64,000 nt of DNA from Thermodesulfatator indicus DSM 15286 (GTDB lineage Bacteria > Desulfobacterota > Thermodesulfobacteria > Thermodesulfobacteriales > Thermodesulfatatoraceae), in assembly GCF_000217795.1 (NCBI RefSeq), contig NC_015681.1, positions 673,244-737,243 of the forward strand, written 5' to 3'. The position numbers and the translations under genes were made by a program. Under the pieces are notes generated by a model. That model saw only the letters and a list, made by a program, of their open reading frames with translations. It made no database searches and was not told the DNA's origin. Of this stretch, positions 57,565 through 64,000 are shown in pieces. Positions within the stretch are counted from its first letter, which is position 1. Every line of letters starts with the position of its first letter.

Positions 57565-58823
57565 CATTCTAAAGTAGTTCTCCTAATACATAGCCCTATT
57601 ATAAAACTAAAAGTAACTAGCAACATATGAATAAATAACACATTTTCAGTAAATCCGGATACAATCATATGGATACAAGCACACAAAGAAATATATCCTA
57701 ACGGATTATTACTTAATATGAGTTTCTTGGAATAGATCAGAATTTTATAAAAAATATATAACAAGGCTGTTAATCCTAAAAGCCCATTAGTTGCCAATAC
57801 AAACATAAACATATTATGAGGATGATTATATCGGGCAAGTAAAGATGGGAATTTCCCACTTTTTACATATTCTTTTGCAGCAATGATATAATCGCCTGTC
57901 CCGACGCCCAAAAAAGGATTTGACATAAACATTTTAAAAGAAGCCTTCCACATAACAAAGCGTGAACCAATAGAAGTACCAACAATTCCAGACTGATATT
58001 TAGAAATATCGGAAAAAATTAAATTTACTCTTTGATTAACTACATTATTAAATTTATAGAGAGAGATTAAAAACACAAAAATTACTGCAAATACTATTAA
58101 TAATATCTTTTTCTGTTTTCTAAAAACAACTAAAAGTAAAATCATAAAAGTGACTAACAGCCCCAACCAGGCAGTTCTTGAAGTAGACAAAATTATAGAA
58201 ACTAAACCAATCAAGATAAAAGAGAAAAGAAAAAATTTCTCAGTAAACTTTAGAGAAAGCCTATAAAAAATCAAAAATATAGTGGCTACATAAAAACCAA
58301 ATGAATTGATGTTTCCAACCCAAATATGATGAACTCCTAAAGGACGAAACGGTATAAGCGTTGAGTCTTTTATAAAGATACCAAAATAACTTAAAAACCC
58401 TATTACATCAAAAACAATCAATCCAAACAAAAAAGAAAAAAAAATCAACTTGACCCGACGATTGCTTAAAAAACAAGAATCTAACAAAACAGAAAAGAGC
58501 CAATAAACCAATATCAGGTTAACTAGTGTTTTTGCCCGCTTAAAACCTTCAACATAATCTTCGCTATAAACAACACCAAAAAAAGAAATACCTACTAGAA
58601 ACAAAAAAGGATAAAGCAACGGCTGTTTAATATTACTAAATACTTGCTTTCTAAGCTTAGAGCTAAAAAGAGAAAAAATCACAACTTGCAAATAAATTAG
58701 TATCATTATTATAGTATTAATACTTTTAGAAAGAACTATAGTAAATGCAAATAAAATCAACGAAATAATCAAAGCAAGAAAAAATTTTTCTAAACTTTTA
58801 TCTTTATCGTTAGCGATGATCAT
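57561..58823 (-). CDS. O-antigen ligase family (Wzy/WaaL-like) membrane protein
   Basis: A 420-residue protein with about 12 membrane segments. The large periplasmic loop has SRFVMWKASFKMFMSNPFLG and then VGTGDYIIAAKEYV, with RYNHPHNMFMFVLATNGLLG: the R...H-(x)-HN motif typical of O-antigen ligases and polymerases. It likely joins O-polysaccharide or an equivalent sugar to lipid A core. 4-nt overlap with the adjacent glycosyltransferase gene upstream. AT-rich. Confidence 0.87.
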   Translation of the reverse strand: MIIANDKDKSLEKFFLALIISLILFAFTIVLSKSINTIIMILIYLQVVIFSLFSSKLRKQVFSNIKQPLLYPFLFLVGISFFGVVYSEDYVEGFKRAKTLVNLILVYWLFSVLLDSCFLSNRRVKLIFFSFLFGLIVFDVIGFLSYFGIFIKDSTLIPFRPLGVHHIWVGNINSFGFYVATIFLIFYRLSLKFTEKFFLFSFILIGLVSIILSTSRTAWLGLLVTFMILLLVVFRKQKKILLIVFAVIFVFLISLYKFNNVVNQRVNLIFSDISKYQSGIVGTSIGSRFVMWKASFKMFMSNPFLGVGTGDYIIAAKEYVKSGKFPSLLARYNHPHNMFMFVLATNGLLGLTALLYIFYKILIYSKKLILSNNPLGYISLCACIHMIVSGFTENVLFIHMLLVTFSFIIGLCIRRTTLEC

Positions 58824-59680
58824 TTCACCAATTTAAAATGCTTTTTGCTAAAATCCAGATTAAATAATTTCTCGAAAAACAATAAAACACGATGTTTCTT
58901 TTCTCTCCAGGTTAACTTATAATTGGGATCCGCTCGAAATATTCCTTCTGCGGGTGGTAACCAGTCTTCTATAACTTTTGGATGCTTACCTTTGAACTCT
59001 CGTAAAATTTTAGGATCAATTTTATCATATTTTTTTTCTTTATATTCTTTGCCCCAATACTTTTCTACCTTTTGTAACTTTAGATTCATTTGTTCTTCAC
59101 TTCTTATCCAACCGTAATGATATATCTTAGCCCCAGTCATAGCTGCTTTGGGATAGCGACCTCTTTTATAATTATTTACAACAAGAAAAAATAAACCTTT
59201 TGGAGCCCATACAAACAAATTATTTTTAATTATTCTTACTTCTTTTCTATACCATCCAGGAGACCATATATAGGTATTTTTATTACCATAAAAATGGATA
59301 TAATCAAAAGCTAAGGCTTCTACATCGGGATCATTTAAATATTTTTGCATAGCTCTTTTTATTTTTGGTAAATCATCTTCATGTATAACTTCATCGGCTT
59401 CCAGATAAAAAGCCCAATCTCCTGTGCAATTAAAAAGAGCAATACTTTTTTGCTGACCATACACAAAACCTTTTGTTCTCATATTTTCATTCCATTGTGT
59501 ATGGATAATTTTTAGTTTTGGAGTATCTATTTCTTTAAGTTTTATTTCAGTATTATCTTCACAAGGACCTAAGGCCACAATAAATTCATCTACTATCGGT
59601 AAAATAGACTTTATAGATTGAACAAATGGATAACCCAACATTTCTGCATTTCTTAAAAAGGTAAAACCGCTAACTTTCAT
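58820..59680 (-). CDS. family 2 glycosyltransferase, LPS-type
   Basis: A 286-residue GT-A protein: MKVSGFTFLRNAEMLGYPFV, IVDEFIVALGPCEDNTEIKL, FYLEADEVIHEDDL (the catalytic E-x-D in place of D-x-D) and IYHYGWIRSEEQMNLK. The final part holds KIDPKILREFKGKHPKVIED. Similar proteins occur in LPS clusters. Acceptor and donor not deducible. Between msbA (12 bases upstream) and the ligase-like gene, probably in one leftward transcript. Confidence 0.85.
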   Translation of the reverse strand: MKVSGFTFLRNAEMLGYPFVQSIKSILPIVDEFIVALGPCEDNTEIKLKEIDTPKLKIIHTQWNENMRTKGFVYGQQKSIALFNCTGDWAFYLEADEVIHEDDLPKIKRAMQKYLNDPDVEALAFDYIHFYGNKNTYIWSPGWYRKEVRIIKNNLFVWAPKGLFFLVVNNYKRGRYPKAAMTGAKIYHYGWIRSEEQMNLKLQKVEKYWGKEYKEKKYDKIDPKILREFKGKHPKVIEDWLPPAEGIFRADPNYKLTWREKKHRVLLFFEKLFNLDFSKKHFKLVK

Positions 59681-59692
59681 TGCAATTCCTCT

Positions 59693-61417
59693 TTAATGCC
59701 TCACAAAAGATTCGTATAATTCTTCATATACATGACATTTTTGTAGCAATTCTTCGTGTTTTCCTTGAGCAATTATTTTACCTTTTTCCATAACTACTAA
59801 AATATCTGCATTTTTTACGGTGGATAAACGATGGGCAATAAGAATAGTTGTTCTATTTTTCATCAGGTTATTCATGGCCTTTTGTACTAGCTGTTCGGAA
59901 ACTGAATCTAAATGACTGGTTGCTTCGTCTAAAATTAATATAGGAGGATTTTTAAGTATGGCTCTAGCAATAGCTATTCTCTGCCGCTGGCCCCCTGAAA
60001 GGTTAAAACCTTTTTCTCCTAGCAAAGTATCATATCCTTGAGGCAAGTCTTTAATAAATTCATGGGCATAAGCTAGCCGTGCTGCCTGTTTTATTTCTTC
60101 TCTGGTGGCTTCCGGTTTTCCAAAAGCAATATTTTCTGCCACCGTTGCATTAAAAAGTATTACGTCTTGAGAAACCAAACCTATAAGAGCTCTTAAAGAT
60201 TTTAAGTCAAACTCTTTTAAATCTATATTATCAAGAAAAATCTTTCCAGAAGTAGGATCGAAAAAGCGAGGAATCAAAGAAATTAAGGTACTCTTTCCAG
60301 CACCACTTGGGCCCACGATAGCTAAAACTTTTCCTGATGGAATAAGCAAATCTATGTTCTCAATAGCAGCTTCTTCTGCCCTGGGATATTTAAAAGTTAC
60401 ACTTTTAAAGTTTATGCCAATTTTTGGAGGGAAAGCTTTAATTTTTCCAGACTCTTCTTTCGGCAAGCCCGAAAATTCTTCAAGTCTCTCAACGGCAGCT
60501 AAAGCTTCATGACTTTTGGCATAAGCTGAAGACAATTTTTTTACCGGATTAAATATCATCAGAATAGCTGTAAGCACTGAGAAAAAATCTCCAGGACTTA
60601 TGGCTCCTTTTATAATCAAGTGGCCTCCGTAAGCAAAGACAGCTCCGCCACCAACCCCAGCCATAAGGTTGGCGAAAAACTTAGTTCCTTCATTATATTT
60701 TGTAAGCTTCAAAGAAAAACGATAAAACTGATTTAAAGCATGATTAAAGCGTTTTAACATGTACTTTTCTTGCGTAAACACCTTTATATCTTTTAAACCC
60801 TGTAGGCTTTCAGAAAGATGGCTGGTAAGATTGGCCATCTCCTGTTGGGCCAAGTGTCTGGTCTGGTGAGATTTTTTGGCCAGTTTCCTTGAAATTAAAG
60901 CTACGGCAGGCAAAACCGTTAAAGCAAGAAGAGTTAAGTCCCAACTTCGCCATAATGCCACGCCAATTAGAATTACTATTGTTGAACTTTCAAGGACTAT
61001 AGTTCTAAAAACATCAGTTAAACTTGTTTCTACTATGTTAGTATCGTTAATAACGCGTGATACCAATCTACCAGAAGTCTCTCGTCTCACTTGAGAAAGA
61101 GGTAAAAAAAGAAGTTTTTCAAATATATCGGCACGTAATTTATTGGTTAACTTAAGTGCAGCTATGCGCATAAAGTAAGCCTGACAAAAAACAGAAAGGC
61201 CTCTAAAAAGGAAAACTACTACTATCGCTAGGGGAACAAATTTAAGATAATGATAGTTTTCTTTTAAAAAAACATTATCCATTAATGGCTTTACTAACCA
61301 GGCAACAGAACCTGAAAAGATAGAAGCAATAAAACTAAAGATGATAGACAAAAATATTAAAAACCAATAAGGTTTAACGAGTTGCCAGAGCTTTAAAATA
61401 GAGGAATCTTTTTTCAT
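59693..61417 (-). CDS. msbA: lipid A export ATP-binding/permease protein MsbA
   Basis: A 574-residue half-ABC exporter: six-helix membrane domain (residues 1-310), then the ATPase with Walker A GPSGAGKSTLISLI (about residue 366-379), LVSQDVILFNATVAENIAFG (Q-loop), signature LSGGQRQRIAIARAIL and Walker B ILILDEATSHLD. It flips lipid A-core across the inner membrane. Its place beside LPS glycosyltransferases supports MsbA rather than a drug exporter. Co-directional with the two downstream genes. Confidence 0.9.
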   Translation of the reverse strand: MKKDSSILKLWQLVKPYWFLIFLSIIFSFIASIFSGSVAWLVKPLMDNVFLKENYHYLKFVPLAIVVVFLFRGLSVFCQAYFMRIAALKLTNKLRADIFEKLLFLPLSQVRRETSGRLVSRVINDTNIVETSLTDVFRTIVLESSTIVILIGVALWRSWDLTLLALTVLPAVALISRKLAKKSHQTRHLAQQEMANLTSHLSESLQGLKDIKVFTQEKYMLKRFNHALNQFYRFSLKLTKYNEGTKFFANLMAGVGGGAVFAYGGHLIIKGAISPGDFFSVLTAILMIFNPVKKLSSAYAKSHEALAAVERLEEFSGLPKEESGKIKAFPPKIGINFKSVTFKYPRAEEAAIENIDLLIPSGKVLAIVGPSGAGKSTLISLIPRFFDPTSGKIFLDNIDLKEFDLKSLRALIGLVSQDVILFNATVAENIAFGKPEATREEIKQAARLAYAHEFIKDLPQGYDTLLGEKGFNLSGGQRQRIAIARAILKNPPILILDEATSHLDSVSEQLVQKAMNNLMKNRTTILIAHRLSTVKNADILVVMEKGKIIAQGKHEELLQKCHVYEELYESFVRH

Positions 61418-61465
61418 TTCAAGTGACCAGAAATATTAAATTCCAGGAAGGCCAAAAATAAAATT

Positions 61466-61541
61466 TGGCGGCCCCACGGGGACTCGAACCCCGGTCTCTG
61501 GCGTGAGAGGCCAGTATCCTAGGCCACTAGACGATGGGGCC
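61466..61541 (-). tRNA. tRNA-Glu (CTC)
   Basis: Cloverleaf on the minus strand: acceptor GGCCCCA/TGGGGCC, anticodon stem CTGGC/GCCAG with loop CTCTCAC (anticodon CTC), T arm CGGGG-TTCGAGT-CCCCG, discriminator G and encoded CCA. 76 nt with CCA. Lies between msbA and prfB. Confidence 0.95.
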
Positions 61542-61581
61542 GTCATGTCTTCTCTAAACTTAGCTACAGCTAAACGGCCTG

Positions 61582-62755
61582 TCAAGAAACCGCCTCCCGA
61601 TTCTGAACTTCTAGAGAATCCGCTTTCTGCAGATGATAGGCCCTTATAAAACCGTCTATATCCCCATCAAGCACCGCCTCTACGTTTCCCACTTCTACTC
61701 CTGTGCGGTGGTCTTTAATAAGCCGATAAGGTTGTAGCACGTAAGAGCGTATCTGGCTACCCCAGGCAATTTCTTTTTTCTCGCCGTAAAGTTTTTGCCT
61801 TTCCTCTTCTTTTTTGCGGCGCTCAAGTTCATAAAGCCTGGCTTTCAATATAGCCATGGCTATGGCCTTATTGCGATGCTGGGAGCGCTCGTTCTGGCAC
61901 TGGACCACGATACCCGTTGGCAGGTGCGTAATACGCACGGCACTTTCAGTCTTGTTAACATGCTGGCCACCATGGCCACTGGCACGCATAGTTTCTATTT
62001 TTAAGTCTTCCGGCCTGATTTCTATCTGGATATCTTCTTCAATTTCAGGGATCACGGAAACCGAAGCAAAAGATGTATGCCTCCGGCCACTGGCGTCAAA
62101 GGGAGAAATCCTTACCAGCCGATGAATCCCTGACTCGGCCTTTAAGTGGCCATAGGCATAAGGGCCTTCCACCATAAAGGTTACTGATTTTATGCCGGCC
62201 TCTTCTCCAGGAAGAATATCAATTATCCTGGTCTTAAAGCCCTTTTTTTCCGCCCAGCGAAGATACATACGAAGAAGCATCTCAACCCAGTCCTGAGCTT
62301 CTGTGCCCCCTGCCCCAGCGTGAATAGTAACAATAGCGTTAGAGGCATCATGAGGGCCAGAAAGAAAAAGTTTAACCTCTTCTTCTTCTATAGTTTTCTC
62401 TAAATTTTTAAGGCGGGCTTTTACTTCTTTAAGTGTTTCCTCATCATCTTCCTCTACACCCAGCTCAAAAAGAACTCTCGTATCTTCAAATTCCTGTTCT
62501 AGCTTTTCCCAGGAGGCTAAAAGGTCTTCAAGGCGTGCCCGCTCCCTTAAAACTTCTTTGGCGTCTTTACGGTCCCAGAAGCCTTCTTTGACCAGCTCTT
62601 TTTCCAGTTCTTTGAGTCGTTCTCTTTTAGCCGCTGGATCAAAGACACCTCCTTAAACTTGATATACGTTCCTCAAGTTTTTCAATCTGCATTTTTATCT
62701 CAGCTGGATTAAGGGTCATCAAACCAGATTTGGCTTCCATAACTCCTTTTTTCAT
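61582..62755 (-). CDS. prfB: peptide chain release factor 2, programmed +1 frameshift
   Basis: Encoded in two frames. The first (62755-62639, MKKGVMEAKSGLMTL...) ends ERISSLRRCL at UGA; the second continues DPAAKRERLKELEKELVKEG to 61582. RF2 marks: the SPF tripeptide in RISPFDASGRR, the GGQ loop in ASGHGGQHVNKTESAV, and AWGSQIRSYVLQPYRLIKDH. It terminates at UAA and UGA. Start at 62755 is chosen for its GGAGG site and for the ATGA overlap with lnt; it gives about 390 residues, slightly longer than usual, so a later ATG is possible. Confidence 0.94.
62639..62653 (-). promoter_or_regulatory. prfB frameshift signal
   Basis: AGGAGGTGTCTTTGA: internal Shine-Dalgarno AGGAGG, three bases, slippery CTT, then TGA. 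Same arrangement as the classical RF2 autoregulatory site. Confidence 0.95.
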
Positions 62756-64000
62756 CTTCTCCTCCCCCACCAATTTTTGACGATTAAAAGCAAAGAACTC
62801 AATACACAAGCAATCGCCCACCAATCTCCATATCTAGTATAACAGCTTTCATAAGATAAATGTCTGACTACTACCGTAGGATACGCCTCTTTTTCGAGGG
62901 GAGTTCGAAGTATAATGCGACCATAGGGATCTATCAACCCACTAATCCCGGTATTGGCGGCTCTAACCAGATAACGCCTGTTTTCCACAGCTCGAAAAAC
63001 CGCCTGGGCAAAATGCTGGTAGGGCCCGGCACTGGTACGAAACCAGGCATCATTGGTGGCTACCAGAAGTACCGTTGCTCCTTTTTTTACCTGTTCACGG
63101 GCCAAATCCGGGAATACGCTTTCAAAACAAATCAACCCACCAAAGGCCTCTCCAGGCTTTATCACAAGCGGTGAATGTTTTGGCCCAGGACTATAGCCTC
63201 CAGCAGCCACAGCAAAAGTTCGCAAAAAAGGTAATACATCTTCAAAAGGGACAAACTCCCCAAAGGGCACCAGGTGTTGTTTATCGTAAATGGCTTTTAC
63301 ATGTCCATTTCGGTCAAGCAAAAACAAGCTGTTAAAAATTTTGTAGCCGTTATTCTCGCGTTCTAATCGAGGAGTCCCCAAAATTAGATATACTTTGTGG
63401 AAAGCCACCCAGTTCGCTATCTTTTGAGATAAATTCCTCTCCAGGCCAAAGTAAAAGGGAAGAGCGGTTTCTGGCCAAATTATTACCTCTGGTTTTTCTT
63501 TTAAGGCCCTTTGCGAAAGGTTCAAATATTTTTCAAGGCTTTCTTCTTTTAATTCCGGCTTCCATTTTACATCCTGAGGGATATTGCCCTGAATAATGGC
63601 CACTTTTTGAGGCGTACCAGAAAATTTGTGATCCAAGGCCTTTGCACCGTAAAGGTAGGCACCCAAAAAAACCACCAAGGCCAAAGCTATAGTGTAACGG
63701 GCCTTAAATTGCTCGGTTATAAAGGCAAAGCAGGCATAATTAATCAGATAAAGCACAAAAGAAACTGCGTAAACGCCTCCAAGAGAAGCTATTTGAATCA
63801 AAAAAATATTTTCGTACTGGGTGGTGCCCAAAAAACCCCAGGGAAAAGCAAAAGGCACTTTGGCTCGTAAAAACTCAAAAGAGGTAAAAAGAGCAGCGCA
63901 AAACAAGGCATTTAGAGGACCGAGTCGCAACAAGCCAAGCTTCTCAGAAAGCCAGAAAGGAATGGCCAGATACAAAGCTAGATAAGCGGCCAGAAGAGAA
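62752..64000 (-). CDS. lnt: apolipoprotein N-acyltransferase (N-terminal part outside window)
   Basis: The frame is open to the window edge, so the start is beyond 64000. The visible part has membrane segments and then the nitrilase-like domain: KVAIIQGNIPQDVKWKPEL, IIWPETALPFYF (catalytic Glu), DKQHLVPFGEFVPFEDVLPF (catalytic Lys region) and GGLICFESVFPDLAREQ (catalytic Cys). It adds the third acyl chain to lipoproteins in the inner membrane. Fits the lipoproteins in this window. A final membrane helix precedes the stop, which overlaps prfB (ATGA). Confidence 0.94.
   Translation of the reverse strand, partial: SLLAAYLALYLAIPFWLSEKLGLLRLGPLNALFCAALFTSFEFLRAKVPFAFPWGFLGTTQYENIFLIQIASLGGVYAVSFVLYLINYACFAFITEQFKARYTIALALVVFLGAYLYGAKALDHKFSGTPQKVAIIQGNIPQDVKWKPELKEESLEKYLNLSQRALKEKPEVIIWPETALPFYFGLERNLSQKIANWVAFHKVYLILGTPRLERENNGYKIFNSLFLLDRNGHVKAIYDKQHLVPFGEFVPFEDVLPFLRTFAVAAGGYSPGPKHSPLVIKPGEAFGGLICFESVFPDLAREQVKKGATVLLVATNDAWFRTSAGPYQHFAQAVFRAVENRRYLVRAANTGISGLIDPYGRIILRTPLEKEAYPTVVVRHLSYESCYTRYGDWWAIACVLSSLLLIVKNWWGRRR

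Overview
The window looks like a chromosomal piece of a Gram-negative, anaerobic, probably thermophilic bacterium of the Thermodesulfobacteriota (Thermodesulfatator/Thermosulfurimonas-like). This is an inference from gene content: lipid A/LPS and apolipoprotein genes, a multihaem cytochrome c with Rieske and cytochrome b partners, a DVU0524-like/flgM pair, DUF6178, a TAXI-type TRAP transporter, a MoeA fused to a periplasmic-binding-like domain, and a cysteine synthase/cysteinyl-tRNA synthetase fusion. Housekeeping genes are moderately GC-rich. Two blocks (about 41.9-46.7 kb and 56.0-61.4 kb) are clearly AT-rich.

Layout. 1-2.7 kb: rpmH-rnpA-yidD-yidC cluster and a YfdX protein. 3.1-5.8 kb: moeA fusion converging on a Clp1-like kinase. 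5.9-9.1 kb: small accessory region with a well-formed integron attC site, a ParA-like ATPase, a truncated zinc-ribbon gene and a MazF/PemK-type toxin-antitoxin pair bounded by about 140-bp direct repeats. 9.1-13.5 kb: DUF6178, yraN, rnhB, rplS, a SPOUT methylase and trmD. 13.6-17.1 kb: CorA-like channel, uppP, a degenerate DegP-like protein and a methyltransferase. 17.6-20.7 kb: phosphatidyltransferase operon. 21.3-24.9 kb: PEP-CTERM protein with a sigma-54 promoter, AICAR formyltransferase, speE and a SpeD homologue that lacks its catalytic serine. 25-31.8 kb: tRNA-Pro, TRAP-TAXI transporter, larC, VTT protein, pstS. 31.9-41.4 kb: an apparent operon of a small exported protein, sensor kinase, sigma-54 activator, CysK-CysS fusion, RNA methyltransferase, Rieske protein, cytochrome b and a multihaem cytochrome c interrupted by one in-frame UGA. 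41.9-46.7 kb: Ugp-type glycerol-phosphate uptake genes facing a glycerophosphodiesterase. 47-48.3 kb: IS110-family element. 48.6-54.6 kb: glycine-zipper lipoprotein, xerC-hslV-hslU-radical SAM-L,D-transpeptidase, and an alanine-zipper lipoprotein. 55.2-55.8 kb: flgM pair. 56-61.4 kb: LPS genes and msbA. 61.5-64 kb: tRNA-Glu, prfB with programmed frameshift, lnt.

A family of dispersed non-coding palindromic repeats fills most long gaps (at least eleven places). These produce spurious ORFs and also form the 3' end of one truncated gene.

The observations most worth following are: (1) the UGA inside the multihaem cytochrome, followed at SECIS-like spacing by a perfect 7-bp hairpin, which could make it a selenocysteine-containing cytochrome or mark a simple nonsense mutation; (2) the attC site and two related half-sites, each just ahead of an accessory gene; (3) the SpeD homologue without its pyruvoyl-forming serine or catalytic cysteine, next to an intact spermidine synthase; (4) two good sigma-54 promoters, one with paired upstream palindromes ahead of a PEP-CTERM gene; (5) the CysK-CysS fusion with altered HIGH and KMSKS motifs.
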